Assembly: GCF_029784165.1 (NCBI RefSeq) | Contig: NC_073695.1 | Coordinates: 232,812,380-232,876,379, forward strand | DNA from: Wyeomyia smithii | Taxonomy: Eukaryota > Arthropoda > Insecta > Diptera > Culicidae | Direction: 5' to 3' | DNA length: 64,000 bases | In this document: piece after piece, positions 37,170-49,400 of the stretch | Position numbering within the stretch: position 1 is the stretch's first letter | How the letters are laid out: each line of letters starts with the position of its first letter | Program-made: the position numbers and the translations under genes | Notes under the pieces: generated by a model | Told to the model about the DNA's origin: nothing | What the model saw: the letters and a program-made list of their open reading frames with translations, nothing else | Database searches by the model: none

Positions 37170-37530
37170 ACTTAATTTCAAAATAAGTAATAATGAAATA
37201 ATGAAAGATTATAGCTTTTAGCCATACCTGTGAATTTTGATGCCCCCAGCCGCTAACATTTTTTCAGAGACTTCAATAAGTTTTCTCGTGAACATAAAGA
37301 TGAAGCGACGAACCCGGCAAGCAATTACTCTGCGAACTCTTACGTAAGTTGACGCGTTTTGGTAATGGCTAGGGGGATCAAAATTCACAGAAAAGGTTAA
37401 AAAGCTATAAACTTTCTAGAGCTGTTATTTTGAGCTTTAGGGCAGTACTTTTTTCGCTTTTGTCAACTAGTGTAATGTGCATTGTAGAGCTCAAACTGGA
37501 AAACGTAGAAGCTATTGCTTTTCAACCGTT
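37170..37530. repeat. Dispersed tandem-type repeat, copy 2
   Basis: Homologous to 11620-11895. It contains CCTGTGAATTTTGATGCCCC, GCGACGAACCCGGCAAGCAA, AAAATTCACAGAAAAGG, TTTTTCGCTTTTGTCAAC, and then the start of a second unit (TAGAGCTCAAACTGGAAAAC, TTTTCAACCGTTCCTGTGA). This arrangement implies a tandem parental array. Confidence 0.6.
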
Positions 37531-40500
37531 CCTGTGACGGTTGTTACGTCGAATTCACCCAATTGTGAGTGTTTTTTTACGCTAAAACGTTTGCCATTAG
37601 GGTAATGACCACTTTCGACCATTTTTTTCGATAGAAGACTTAGTTCAACAAATCTGTTTACAATTAATTCAGGTGTTAACAAATTTGCTCGGTTCTTCCC
37701 CCAACGTTTCAACCAATTTACACACTTTCAGTTGCAAACCAGTTTCATAGTAGACAAGTAGATTTAGCATACAATCAAATCTCGAACATATATTTGATCA
37801 GATACTTAATTCAGAATCATATTGAATCGTGCTAAAATAATCTTCTTCGACATAATATTTCAAAGTTGGATTCAGAGCTGGTAAAATTAGCAATATCTTT
37901 GTATCGAACTTATATTTAGCACCCAAGGCACCTCACAAGGCAGACAGCTAAGCGTGGCCTACTGCTGCGACCAGACCGACGGCTCAGCCCTGAACTAGAA
38001 ACCCTGATTATTAGCAGCCGCAGTGCTTCTTTCGGAGCAGAGAGCTCCGTCCGAATGCATAAATGCATGAGTGAATCGATGAATGAATGAATACCTGAAT
38101 GGTGAATGAGCCTGGTCACCTCCAGCTTCCCAGTTACAGCGCGCAACATGGGTAGATTCGGGCGATAGAGTGAAATATCTCAATCATCATCGATCTCGAC
38201 GTTTGAATTCCAGAAATCTTCTATGAACCAGCCCATCAACAGCAGCACTGTACGCGCGCATCAGTAATCAGAATAAAAATATAATAGGAAACGGAGACAA
38301 AGCGGGATTTGAATTTTAGATTGGACAATTTTTCACCTACGAATTTTTTCCGTCACTTTCAGCCGTTGAAGTCACTCTCATTCTGGGTTCGATTTTTTTC
38401 CGGGTCTTGAATTTGGGTGGTCCATATCCATGGAGACGCTAAACACCCGAACATGGTAGATCGTTTGACATAGATAGGTGAGTTTGTCTGCTGGAAGTTA
38501 TGTAATTAACTGGTGCAAACTGTAGAAAAGTGTGTCGCCAGTGGATCAACATAGAAAGTGGAACATCTCAGCTTTCGACGGCATTCCACGCGGCGCATTT
38601 AACAATTCAGATTGGGTGGTGTGTCATACATGTTACAGCCATCTGTTCTTGTTCACCACGATGAGGTGTCTGGCAAATTAACATATACATTCTCACACAT
38701 GTACTCACATGAATCATAACATCAATTAACGCGTCGCCAGTTTCAAACCGGAAACGGGTAGCGTCAGCCATGCAAACAACACAATACACGACACAATCGT
38801 GACGAAAATTTTCATTATGAAGTAGCGTTCATTCCAAAAAACCAAAACGATATCCTGAAGACGACAAGAAAACGCAAAACTATTCTCTAGGGTAGTGTAG
38901 ACTATTGTGGTTCGTCTCTCTCTTTGTTCAGTATGGTGTAAAAATGTGCGTCTGACTGACAATGAGGCCGTGCGCTCGGAATCGCCACATTACTCTAGTT
39001 TAAAATTTCTACTGGAACAGGGCCTCTGCGTTAGATTTTCTCCGATAGCAGCAGTTGGCGACAAAATTGTCGAATGATTGAATAATTCATTTCATCGATA
39101 CCAGCAACAATTTATGTATACTTTACTCCACTGTAAGCCTAAATAGTTTGAAAGTCGCCGAATGACAAACAGGACGAAGCATTTCGGCATACCACTTATG
39201 GGATTCATACGTCTGTGTTTCGGAGGGGGGCGGGAGGGGTTAGCACACTCCCGCACGCATGGCACATAAATCTGGAACTCTCCGGCGTAACCTGGGACCG
39301 ACCCGAGTCGATAAATGGTTAACACACGCTACCTTGTTGTTCTATCCGTATCATTGTTTCCAAATCTGCTCCAGTTTTTTTGAACAGGCAATGTGTTGTT
39401 TTTTTGTTGCTTTTAAATTCAGTTAGCATCCCGTTCTTTACGCTGAACAAATTAATAGAAATTTATTAGATTGGAAATATAACACACACATAAGTGAATA
39501 GCATTCGAAGCAATGAAAGTATAAAGTTAAATTTTATGGTTTTAGTCTCTCGAAATTGCTGAGTCAGACAATGGCCGTTGATTAGCTCGGAAAACCTAAA
39601 TGTATTTGCATCAGTGAATAATTTACTAGTTCAATATATTTTACTCTAATGTAAAATAACTTTCGTTCAGGTTATGAGAAATTCAGCAGTTAGATAATGA
39701 AAACAGTGTTTTTATTTTTTGTAACCTAGATAATTTTGACGACTCAAGTCAGAAAAAAACTGACTCCTATTCACGGCATTATCATGTGGCTGATGTAATT
39801 TCGCTTAATATTTATTAAAACCATACGGCTTCGCGGCGATGATGCGGAACTTGATGACAAGTAAACGTGACTACACCAAGATTAGCGTGTTTTGATAAAC
39901 GTCCTATGACGCACGTGTGCGTCATTCAGGCCAGAATGTGCGTCGTGGTAATAAATTTAAGATAATTTATTAACCCTTGTACGGCGTTAGACGCTTATAA
40001 TTCTTCATTTCTATTAAAGCTCCTGTGTTAATTTCAAAAGTAAAGGAAAAAAACAACAAAATAGTTTAAGCGATGATGTGGGCGCACGAGGGTTAGACTC
40101 GCTTGCCATTCACGCGCCATTCGCCATCATCGCAGCCACATAATTCAATAACGCGACCTACTTCTTCGAACCCATTCAAAGAGTAATAGGGAGCACTCTT
40201 GAACGAAACTCACCGACGCGGAGAAAGCAAAAAATAAACCTTCATATCATCGCTTGCCCCACGAACGAAGGAGACAAGTATGAATGAACCGACACAATCA
40301 GCCCAGGCGTGGCGACGCAGGCAGAGCTTCCACAGTGGCCGAAATCTTTTTTTTTTTGGTATTCCACACCCGACGATCTATTATCACATCCGTAACAGGC
40401 GGGTTCGGGTTCCATTGAAGGGAACGCGCAACGCCACACGGTAGAGTGGCGTGGTAAAGTGCCTGATTTTGGCATTCCCTCTACCTTGAGTACACAGCAC

Positions 40501-43369
40501 AAAAGTCACTCACACACACAAATTCATGAATACACGGACGGACACATCAGTAATCAGTCCACGCGATACTTTGGTCAAACGGTATCAAAATGGAAACGAC
40601 GTAATCAAAACATTCCAATCAGAAATGGAAAGATGTTAAAACTTCGCGTCGCAAACATTTTTTCGTTTTACTTGTTTGTTTTCATGAAGTTTGCTTTTGA
40701 TGATTGAATGGTTTGTCCAAAAATAAAATTGAAAATTTTTAAATGTGTAACAATAACAGCTCCACTTTTAACTCACTGAGTTCTCTATACATTACCCATC
40801 AAGATTAACATTTTAGCTAGCTATTTATCTGCTTGTTGGAAGATGCCTTTTTCAATATTTACAACGCGATGAAACTTAGAAACAATCGATGTAGACCAAT
40901 AAATAGTGTATGAATCTTCTACCAAATTTAACCTAAGAAACTTTTTTCAAATGAGTTTATGAAAAATGCCCCCAAGTTCCTACACCAAAAAAGAGCGTGA
41001 TACTTTCAGCCTTATCAGTGACTCTTTTTAGCTGTGCGTAATTCGGATTTTTTTTGACGTAGGACTACGTCTAACCGCACTATATTGAGATACATTCTGC
41101 AAAAACTAAAACCAAGGTGTAACGTTGGAATGAAAGATTTCAAACGGTAATACTGATGTAACCACATGATGGATCACAATAATCAATATGCCGTTGGGTT
41201 GATAAAATGATGGACAATTTTGTGATACTTCAGTTATCATTCATTGTCATTCATTGTTAAACAGTGAAAATTTCATAATAGTTTCAAGCTCGAATTTCCA
41301 CGAACAATGTACCAATCACATTCGAGCACGCAAAGGTGAAGCTTTTTCGGAAAGTTCGTAAACACCTCCACTAATACAACAGTGAGGCGTGTTGGGTTAA
41401 CGCGTAGGTGTCGTTTTGCATACAATCGAATTGCCGTTTGAATTTTCTTCTTCTTCTTCTTGTTTCGAATTGTAGCATATATCACACATTTAATATGATT
41501 ATTCGGTGCAGCAAAATACGTTGCGCCCGGGGACAACAAAATTCTGTACGTGTCAGTAGAGGCAGATAGCAAGGTATTTGGTACATTGTTTAGATAAAAT
41601 GCGTTGTTTAGTTTTGAACTCTACACTCTGTTTTTCTCGGATTTATTAAAATAACTAAACATAGTGGTGGTGGTATAGAGGAAAACCAAATTCATTTAAT
41701 CTTGATATTAGAGTTACCACATTTGTATTTGTATTTCTCAATTAAAAAAAAATAACATGAGCATTTTCAAGATGATAATACTTTCCATAACCTTACTTGT
41801 GATTGACCAGAACTATGCAAACATTAATTGTTGAGGCTAATGTTGTTCATCATTCTAGCCCGGTTTATTTTCAAAGATAACAGACATATGACTTTCAAAT
41901 ATGACATCTTCGTTGTTTTTTGGTATCTTGAAACTGATTCATTTAATTCTGAACGCTTCTCTTTTCATGACTTATTGTTTTACTTTTTAAGCGACCAACG
42001 ACGACATTAACAGTAGATATGGCCACGAATTAACTAGTTTCAGTTCCAAGTCGTTTGAGGTGTCGCTTGATGAATTTAGGCTGACGACCATACATACTTG
42101 GTATAAGGCAATCCACGAGACAGTTGCGATCAGCTGATTTCAGTCTGTTTTCAACTCATGACAGCTTTATGTATGTTCGATCGGTCTCAACTTGGATGCA
42201 ATCCGGATCCAGAAGCGTGAAAAACAAATGTTATCCGATCGGTAGCTCTAGTATCGCGAGTGCCAATCCTAAATACAACAATATAAAATCACTTTTGATA
42301 TTATTGCCGACATTAAAAGATTTCGGTTTTGGCCGTGTTTTGATTTTACAGCTTGAAAAACACCAACAATAACAAACGTACAAGCAAAAAAACGTCACCC
42401 GTGGATTGCCTTATTACCGCCCGAGTAATTAGAGGCATATTACTGCTTTGATCATGATCATTATATTACCGGAACATGTTCCGGTCATTTCTCAGGAACC
42501 GTTTCAACGATTCCGGTCATCCGCTTCGGCAACATAAATAACCAACATACCTTTCTTTTGGAGGATGTTGAACTTAAATTGGTTAAAAAATCAAGAAAAC
42601 TAAAAAAATGTGATTAAACTTAATCGTTCATTCTCGGCACATGTGTGCCAAAATCGAACCGTACCAAAAGTGAAACGAGCTCAAATCAAACGGAGCTTCA
42701 TAAGGATATATAAAACTATTGTAGTCCTACGTCAACTATGCGGTCGTGTCTTAGATACCACCCTCCGACTTTTTCTTCTGACGACATTCGGAGTTTAGCT
42801 TTCACGTGCGTAATTCCTGTGGGTTTTTGTCGTTATCAGTGCAAGGGTTTCGCCGTTTGACGAAGGAATTTCCGATTCTCATTTACAATTTACGTGGTTG
42901 TTTAGTTCAACACAGTAAATAGAACTAAGCTACGAAAATAATGTGTGACAGTTTCAATCTATCTCTGCATGTTATTATCATCATTTTTTGGCAGTTTTGA
43001 GAATTCCAGTTTTTAAGGTCAGTTGAGGATTGACCAAGATGATGGTACTAAATAAACTAACAAAAGAGGAAATATGAGCTGAGAAATTGAAGCGCTAAAG
43101 GAGACTTTAAACGAAAATCGAAAATTCGAAAAAAGCACAGAACAAATCATTATGTAATCGTAAAGAAGGATACGACAAGTAAATAAAAGAAATGTCAAGA
43201 TCAAATTAGTGAGTGTGAAAAACAAAAAAAAATGTAGAAATTGTTAAAGGTGACAGAAATGGCAAAACGTCGACCAATTATACCCAAAAAGGTGAATTAT
43301 TTAGCAGAAAGCGATAATGTTATTAGTACCGAAGAAGGAAAAAACCTGTCAAGTCTAGAGAATTGAATA
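37531..43369. other. Unassigned sequence, 5.8 kb
   Basis: No gene recognised. G+C-richer patches lie near 38000-38250 and 39140-39310. Two short GACGTAGGACTACGTC-type palindromes occur, at 41053-41071 (+) and 42721-42735 (-), related to the dispersed repeat described at 54.3 and 58.8 kb. Open frames stay below 100 codons and show no domains. A (CTT)n tract lies near 41446-41460. Confidence 0.45.
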
Positions 43370-43680
43370 AATCTAGAAAACCTTAAAACTGTGAAAAATC
43401 TAAAAAACTAAATCTAAAACTAAAATGTTAAAATTAAGAAATTCGAAAATTTTAAATCTGAAAAAACTAGAAAAAACTAAAAAATCTTAAATACTAGAAA
43501 TTCTATGTCTACATAATTCCAAAAACCTAGAAAATCTAAAAAAATGGGAAATCTAGAAAATTCAGAAAATGTGCAATAGAAAATCTAAGCAAAATAGAAA
43601 AAATCCAGACATACTAAAAAATCTGCATCTAGAAAAATCCAAAATCTGTAAAATTTGAAAAATTTAGAAATAATTTTTTT
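43370..43680. repeat. A-rich CTAGAAAATCT degenerate repeat, block 1
   Basis: Low-complexity stretch dominated by variants of CTAGAAAATCTAAAA. Similar blocks are at 46660-46880 and 48950-49400. Confidence 0.75.
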
Positions 43681-44199
43681 TTAACAGAATGTTATACAAA
43701 ATTTAAGAAAAATGACAAAAAAAGTCTGATTTTAGATTTTTATTCGCGGAAAGTGTTACTTTTTTCATGTCTTTTTTTCAAAGAAAACGGTGGTTAAAGC
43801 GCATCGAGAGTTAAAAAGAGTTAACAATAGTTGAAGAAAACTGCAAGATTAGCCTGGAATTACGACAGCCTCTTTTATGTCAGTGTATATTTTGCAATAG
43901 GTTTGGGAATACATTCGATTGGGGTTGAATAATTCAATGGTGTGCAGCGTTATATATGTCATTCTCTTTTTTCATTAGTTGATTGTTAATCTTGAAACGA
44001 ATTGTTGAGTTTGGATTGCCATTTACCAATGACACGGGATGATTCTAGAGCAAGCAAGCAAACAAGACATAACGATCATAACACACGCTACCAGTATCAT
44101 CCTAACTGGTCAAATAGCTGAAAGAAAACGCGACGCTACAAATCCGGACAAAATAACTAACATGTCCTGACATGTTTAGCAATGCTATGCAGTGCTGCG
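43681..44199. other. Unassigned AT-rich sequence
   Basis: Follows the first CTAGAAAATCT block. No gene, repeat or defined element seen. Confidence 0.4.
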
Positions 44200-45245
44200 G
44201 CTCGCCGGTTGGTCTGTCTGCTTTGAAACGCTGCGATCGAAGGAATTGCCTGCTCAGCCTTGTTTTGCGCTAGAATCAGTTGCTGCTTGCTGCTGGTCCA
44301 GTAAATCATCCTCTTACTACAGTGAACGAGTAAACAATGAAAACTCATTTTCAGCAATAGCATGCTTTTATGCATGACTACTGAGAGTTGAACTTCCGGT
44401 AGGCGTGTCTCTGTGGACTAGAGCGAGTAAAACAATAACAACAACATCAAATCGTTTATAAAGCCAAATCGTTTGAATTGTTTAGCGTTGGCTGTGCTGG
44501 GGAAGAAGGCCTTGTTTCAGCTTTGATTAGTCGGAACGTGTGTTCAATCAGGTTTCACATTTTTCAATAATACAATTCTGCCCATAAATGCATAATAGTC
44601 CCATGTGAATTTTCATCACTTTTGAGTTAAACCTCAGAAACATCTTCACATTACGTGTGCTCTCGAAAAATCACACGAAAAAGCTATGTTTATTGCTAAA
44701 ATGATTAAAAAATATTAACTTAGGTCAGTCCCGTGTTACAAATAAACACAAAACAGGCTCAGAGCTGTAAATAATTAGTAGAAGATAATAGTAACTTTCA
44801 ATAAAGGATCAATTAAAGTGTACTAATCGAAACAACAATAGCCTTTTTGTATTTGAAGAAATTCAGCCAAATATATTTACTCGGATGAATGTATGTTATA
44901 AATTGTTGTTTTTTGAATGAATCAATAGGAAGAAAAATATGCAGTGTTCTACTTGCGTTTTACTCATAAACGCATAAAAGTCATACTACGAAAAACGTAC
45001 ATTTGGTAGTATGACTCTTATGCGTTTATGGGTAGAATAGTTAGCATCACAACATTACAATTTTCCGCGATTTTGGTGGACGCATAGCTAATTTTCCAAT
45101 CGATTGCTGTAAGAATCAAGAAAACCCGTTGGAAACTGGCAAAGTTTCAAGCGTTTGAAATTGGACGCGTGACGCATTCGATGTTTTCGGTTTTTGAATT
45201 CGTACCTCTATATATGTTGCCGTAAGACGTAATTCTACGCCAAAA
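44200..45245 (-). repeat. Promoter-bearing dispersed repeat, copy c (inverted, interrupted)
   Basis: Read on the minus strand, 45245-45060 matches 54317-54500 and 58824-59010 (GGCGTAGAATTACGTCTTAC, GGCAACAT, then CAATCGATTGGAAAATTAGC). 44460-44200 matches 54600-54800: AACTCTCAGTAGTCATGCAT with a TATA-like ATAAAA (44366-44371), then CACTGTAGTAAGAGGATGAT and TTTACTGGACCAGCAGC. The two parts are separated by about 460 bp with inverted ends (44577-45036), an apparent insertion. This is the same segment order as at 54.3-54.8 kb. Confidence 0.6.
44577..45036. mobile_element. Small inverted-repeat element interrupting repeat copy c
   Basis: The left end GCCCATAAATGCATAATAGT is inverted relative to the right end, whose complement is ACCCATAAACGCATAAGAGT. 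A third, internal copy forms a 72-bp hairpin at 44962-45033. It has no coding capacity, and no target duplication was established. Confidence 0.6.
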
Positions 45246-46659
45246 TGAAACAACGTACCGTTATTGGTTCTGTCGCTTTAAAGACGATAATTTAGGTGTT
45301 GATAACTGTCCGTGCAGTCAAAACCCTTAGGCCTCTGCCAGGCTGAACGCCAACGCGAGCGATCGGGCGAGATTTTTGCCGTAGGTTAATGAACAGCTCT
45401 ACTTACGGCTGTTTATTTACCTACGGCAAGAATTGTGGAATTGTTAGCTGGGGATTCTTGTCGAACGTAGGAACAGCTTGCTTCGGTATTAGGAGTTACC
45501 CACCAAGCCATTGCCAAGTGATTGCATGCCTTTTAAATGATTCAAAAACTAGGAACTTGGGTTTTCTGTGATTTAAAGCTAAGGGACGTTAAGCATCATT
45601 TTTTATGCCTTTGAACAACTGCTCCAACGACAAAAAAGGAACGGTTTTCTTCATCGCACCGTGTCGAATAATAAAAAATAGATTTTCAGCCATAAAAAGA
45701 CGAAAACATTGGGTACTGTCGTGTCATGCTTCTAAGTCGTCGGCTCGGCTGAATATAGCCGCTGCGAGGTTATGCTGGGTATTAATTGGGACCAAGTCAG
45801 TGTAATTTATTATGAGCTGTTGAAACCGAACGAAATCATCATTGGATCGTTGGTATCGTGTAATTGATGTAAATAATGCGATTGGGTCGACCACTGCACG
45901 AAAAATGGGCACAATACGAAGAGAGGCACGAGAAGGCACGCCATATTTTCCAGGAATCGTGTTGTCCGATTCAAGGTTCGAAAAAGCACTGCGGTGCGAC
46001 ACTATACTGATGACTGGGCTCTCTATTTACTATAACAGTCTTATGGAGAGAGCTCACATATAGCTAAAGCTTACACAGGCAACGAAGCTGTCTTGTGTTG
46101 CACACGACAGCTCATTCTTGCGCATGTGTTTTGTTTGTTCGGACATGATAGCCTGCGCTGTTGATAGCTTCGACAGCTGCGACAGCTATCGATGATATTG
46201 AACTTACACTTTCCCATTGTTGATATCATTGCCCACGTAAGAAAAAAACTTGTTTCGCGAGGCCTCGCTTTCTTTATATCATCGGCCTTACTCTCGTGAA
46301 TTACAATCACCTGACAGCCCTCTTGGATTTGTGCCTAAGAATGTCGCGTTGTAAAGGCTGTCATTAGCGACAGCGTGAATAACAGCCCGTTTTGCATTGC
46401 ATGTGTGCGCTGTCGCTGTGTACCAAACGTATGAGGAGCAGGGAGAGCTGTGCAATGCAATGAGTGCCAAATTAGTTTAAAATTTGCTATAACGGAGAGA
46501 CAGTACTTTTCAGCAGGCTGGTCCGATTACTGCTTGTTCCGTTCAATGGCACATGGGCTGACTAACGCAGTTTTGCTCATACCAAGACATCGAAAAATGG
46601 CTTGATGTACGCCCTCAAGGGAAGAACACTTTTATCCAATCGCTATTCGATACAAAAAT
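45246..46659. other. Unassigned sequence
   Basis: Moderate G+C with open frames of 60-92 codons on both strands, none with a supported domain. GACAGC-rich text near 46080-46400 (several ACAGCTC/GACAGC variants) gives short self-complementary segments. Nothing I can name. Confidence 0.4.
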
Positions 46660-46880
46660 CTATAAAATCTGAGAAATTAGAATCTGCACGGAAAACCTTC
46701 TATGGCACAAAAAATGCAAATAATCCCAAATATCTAGAACATCAAAAATTCTGGACAATCCAAAAAAAAACCTAAAAATCTAAAAAAATGAAATACTTCA
46801 ATGCCTAGAAAATCTAAAGAAATGTAAAAATTTATAATTCCTGAAATTTAAATTCTAAATAAAAAATCTAGGTAACGAAA
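46660..46880. repeat. A-rich CTAGAAAATCT degenerate repeat, block 2
   Basis: Same low-complexity family as 43370-43680. It directly precedes the hAT MITE. Confidence 0.7.
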
Positions 46881-46902
46881 CGTTTCAAGCATTGATCTAG
46901 TA

Positions 46903-47219
46903 CAGCGGTTCTCAACCTGGGGTACGCGTACTTCTAGGGGTACGCGAGAGCCTTCAGGGGGTACGCGAAAGAAAAATCAGTAATGGCGGACAAAGCAATG
47001 TTTTTTTTAATACTTCAGTTGTTGTTCAAACCTGCTCTCAAAACATGACTGTAGCAATACAACAAACTATAGTCCAATTTGAAACCTGGACTAGACTACC
47101 ACAACGTGATATACCACTACTTTCTCCCACTCTGCGAGGACATTCGAAGCCAGGGGGTACAATTAATTTGGCAAATATTGCCAAGGGGTAAGCGGACAAT
47201 AAAAGGTTGAGAACCGCTG
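46903..47219. mobile_element. hAT-type MITE with 8-bp target duplication
   Basis: 317 bp, ends CAGCGGTTCTCAACC and GGTTGAGAACCGCTG (15-bp perfect inverted repeats), flanked by ATCTAGTA at 46895-46902 and 47220-47227. Ends and duplication length match hAT (Charlie-like) elements. The interior repeats GGGGTACGCG three times near the left end. Confidence 0.92.
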
Positions 47220-47244
47220 ATCTAGTATGCAGTGCATGCTGTCA

Positions 47245-47748
47245 ACGACGCGTCTAGTTAACACAGTGGAGCAGAAAATTGTGAATCTTACAACACCAAT
47301 TGCTTTTAGAGTGAAATAGTTAATAACTAAAAGAGTTAGATGCTTGTTGTCAAAGAACAACTTGTAGAGTAGACTCCAATGTTCAAATTGGGTAACAACA
47401 AAACTCATGTTTATCACACATTTTAGAAAGAAAATTGCAGTTTAGTTCTCAAAAAAACATTTGATTCCACATTTGTTCCTATCTAAGTGCTGCTTATACT
47501 CTCTAATTCGACATTTTAAGACACTATTGAGTACGAAATTTTCTCAGCTTTCAAACGATACCAACAAAATTCATGCTTCTTGTGCTTTTTGTGCTAGACC
47601 TCGTTAAAGGCAGACATAACCGAAAACTGAAAAAAGTGAATAACTCTGCAGTAATTGAATTTCAACCATATTCATAAAAGGATTTTTTCATCAAATAAGG
47701 TCCTCTGTCACCCCTAAAGAATTTTAAATGAGCTTCCTAACGCTTTGT
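47245..47748 (+). repeat. Half copy P of the TACAGGGTGTTAGG element
   Basis: Homologous in direct orientation to 48300-48866 and inverted relative to 47764-48290. It starts near GACGCGTCTAGTTAACAC and ends CTAACGCTTTGTA, a diverged form of the element's terminus. Confidence 0.7.
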
Positions 47749-47763
47749 ATAATCGAGTCTATA

Positions 47764-48866
47764 TACAGGGTGTTAGGTAGCTCACTTTAAATCTTTTAAG
47801 GGGTGATAGAGGACCCTATTTGATGAAAAAAATCCTTCTACGCATATGGTCAAAATTCAACTACTGCTGAGTTATTCATTTTGTCAGTTTTCGGTTATGT
47901 TTTCCATTAACGAGGTCTATCACAAAAAGTGTGATATTTGGCTCATTTCTGTTGATTTCGTTGGAAAGCTGAGAAAATTTTGTTATCAATAATGTCTTAA
48001 AAACGTCCAATTAGAGGAAATAAAAGGCACTTGGAAAGGAACAAACGTGAAATGAAATGTTTTTTGAGAACTAAGCTGCAATTTTCTATCTGAAATGTGT
48101 GACAAACATGGATTCTGTTGTTAACTAAATTAAACATTAAAATTCACTCCACAAGTTGTTCTTTGACATCAAGCATCTAGCTCTATTAGTTTAGCTCCTA
48201 TTTCACTTTTAAAGCAATAAGTCGCGTCTTAATTCAGTGTTGTAAGTATCACAATTTTCTGCTTCACTGTGTTTACGTAGACGCGTCGTTGAATGAAGGC
48301 GCAGCTTATTGCTATTAAAGTGAAATAGCAACTAAACTAAAAGAGTTAGGTGCTTGGTGTTAAAGAACAACTTATAGAGTAGACTTCAAAGTTTAATTTC
48401 GTTAACAACAAAACTCACACATTTCAGAGAGAAATTGCATTTCAGTTTTCAAAAAACATTCGATTTCATATTTGTTCCTGTCTAAAGCAGGTATTAGACG
48501 AAGCAAACATTTGCTATTTCTGGTACGAATTTTATTTGCACAAAATAAAATCCGTACCAAAAATAGCAAATATTTGCTTCGTCTAATACCTGCTTAAATG
48601 CTTCTTTTTTTCTCCAAGTTTGACGTTTTAATGACATAATTGATTACGAAATTTTCTCAGCTTCCCAAAGAAAACAACAGAATTGAGCTAGCTATCATAC
48701 TTGTTGTGTTAGATCTCGTTGAAGGCAAACATAACCGAAAACTAGAAAAAGTGAATAACTCAGCAGTAGTTGAATTTTGACCATATGCGTAGAAGGATTT
48801 TTTTCATCAAATAAGGTCCTCTATCGTCCCTTAAAGGATTTCAGATAAGCTACCTAACACCCTGTA
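47764..48866. mobile_element. 1.1-kb foldback element with TACAGGGTGTTAGG ends
   Basis: The ends TACAGGGTGTTAGGTAGCT and its inverted copy ending at 48866 lead into ~500-bp inverted arms (47764-48290 and 48300-48866). The flanks are 14-of-15-identical direct repeats (47749-47763 and 48866-48880) based on TAATCGAGTCTAT. The left flank is also the right flank of the older half copy P, so this element seems to have inserted right beside it. A Harbinger-like MITE lies in the right arm. No coding capacity. Confidence 0.65.
48486..48595. mobile_element. Palindromic 110-bp MITE with TAA duplication
   Basis: Near-perfect hairpin: AGCAGGTATTAGACGAAGCA on the left arm and its complement at the right end, arms of about 50 bp. 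TAA on both sides fits the 3-bp TWA target duplication of PIF/Harbinger elements. It interrupts the right arm of the foldback element. Confidence 0.85.
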
Positions 48867-48949
48867 TAATCGAGTCTATGTTTAATCTAGTCTGTATATA
48901 CTCGAGTCCGACCTGTATTAGAATATTGAAGATAGAGTTCAGAAGACAA

Positions 48950-49400
48950 ATTTGAAAATCTAAAGAGTTGAAAAGCAAAACAAAAAATAAAGTGTTAAAA
49001 ATTTAGAGAACTCAGAAAATAAAAAAACGATAATGCAAAAAAAATAAAAATCTTCAGAAACAAGAAAACTTTAGAATTCTTGAAAATTTTAAAATCTAAT
49101 AGGTATATAGGTAATAGTTTTCAAAAATAGAAATGAGACAATGTAGAAAATTTTAGAAATCTGCAAAATTGATGAAGTCTCGCAGAATCTAAAAAAATCC
49201 TAGAACTAGATCTAAAATATAGGAAATTCAAAACCTAGAAAATACAATAAACCTAGAGAATTGTGAAAATTTTTGAAAATGTGAAATAGGAAATTTTGAA
49301 AATATAAAAAACCACTTAAATTTCATGAACTTTTGGAAATTTGAGGTATCAAAAAAAAAAAAAAAATAGGAACCATAAAAAACCTTCCAAACAGATCTAG
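48950..49400. repeat. A-rich CTAGAAAATCT degenerate repeat, block 3
   Basis: Longest of three similar low-complexity blocks, including an A15-type run near 49353-49367. Confidence 0.7.

Noticed and set aside
39908..39923. GACGCACGTGTGCGTC as a perfect palindrome or regulatory operator
   Set aside because: The centre does not pair symmetrically on checking the complement; a single E-box-like CACGTG remains, which is common by chance.
45389..45571. 60-codon frame with NCGIVSWG, reminiscent of the C-terminal GIVSWG motif of trypsin-like proteases
   Set aside because: The residues after the motif do not fit a serine protease (no Gly-Cys followed by Pro-Gly-Val-Tyr), there is no catalytic triad nearby, and the frame is short.
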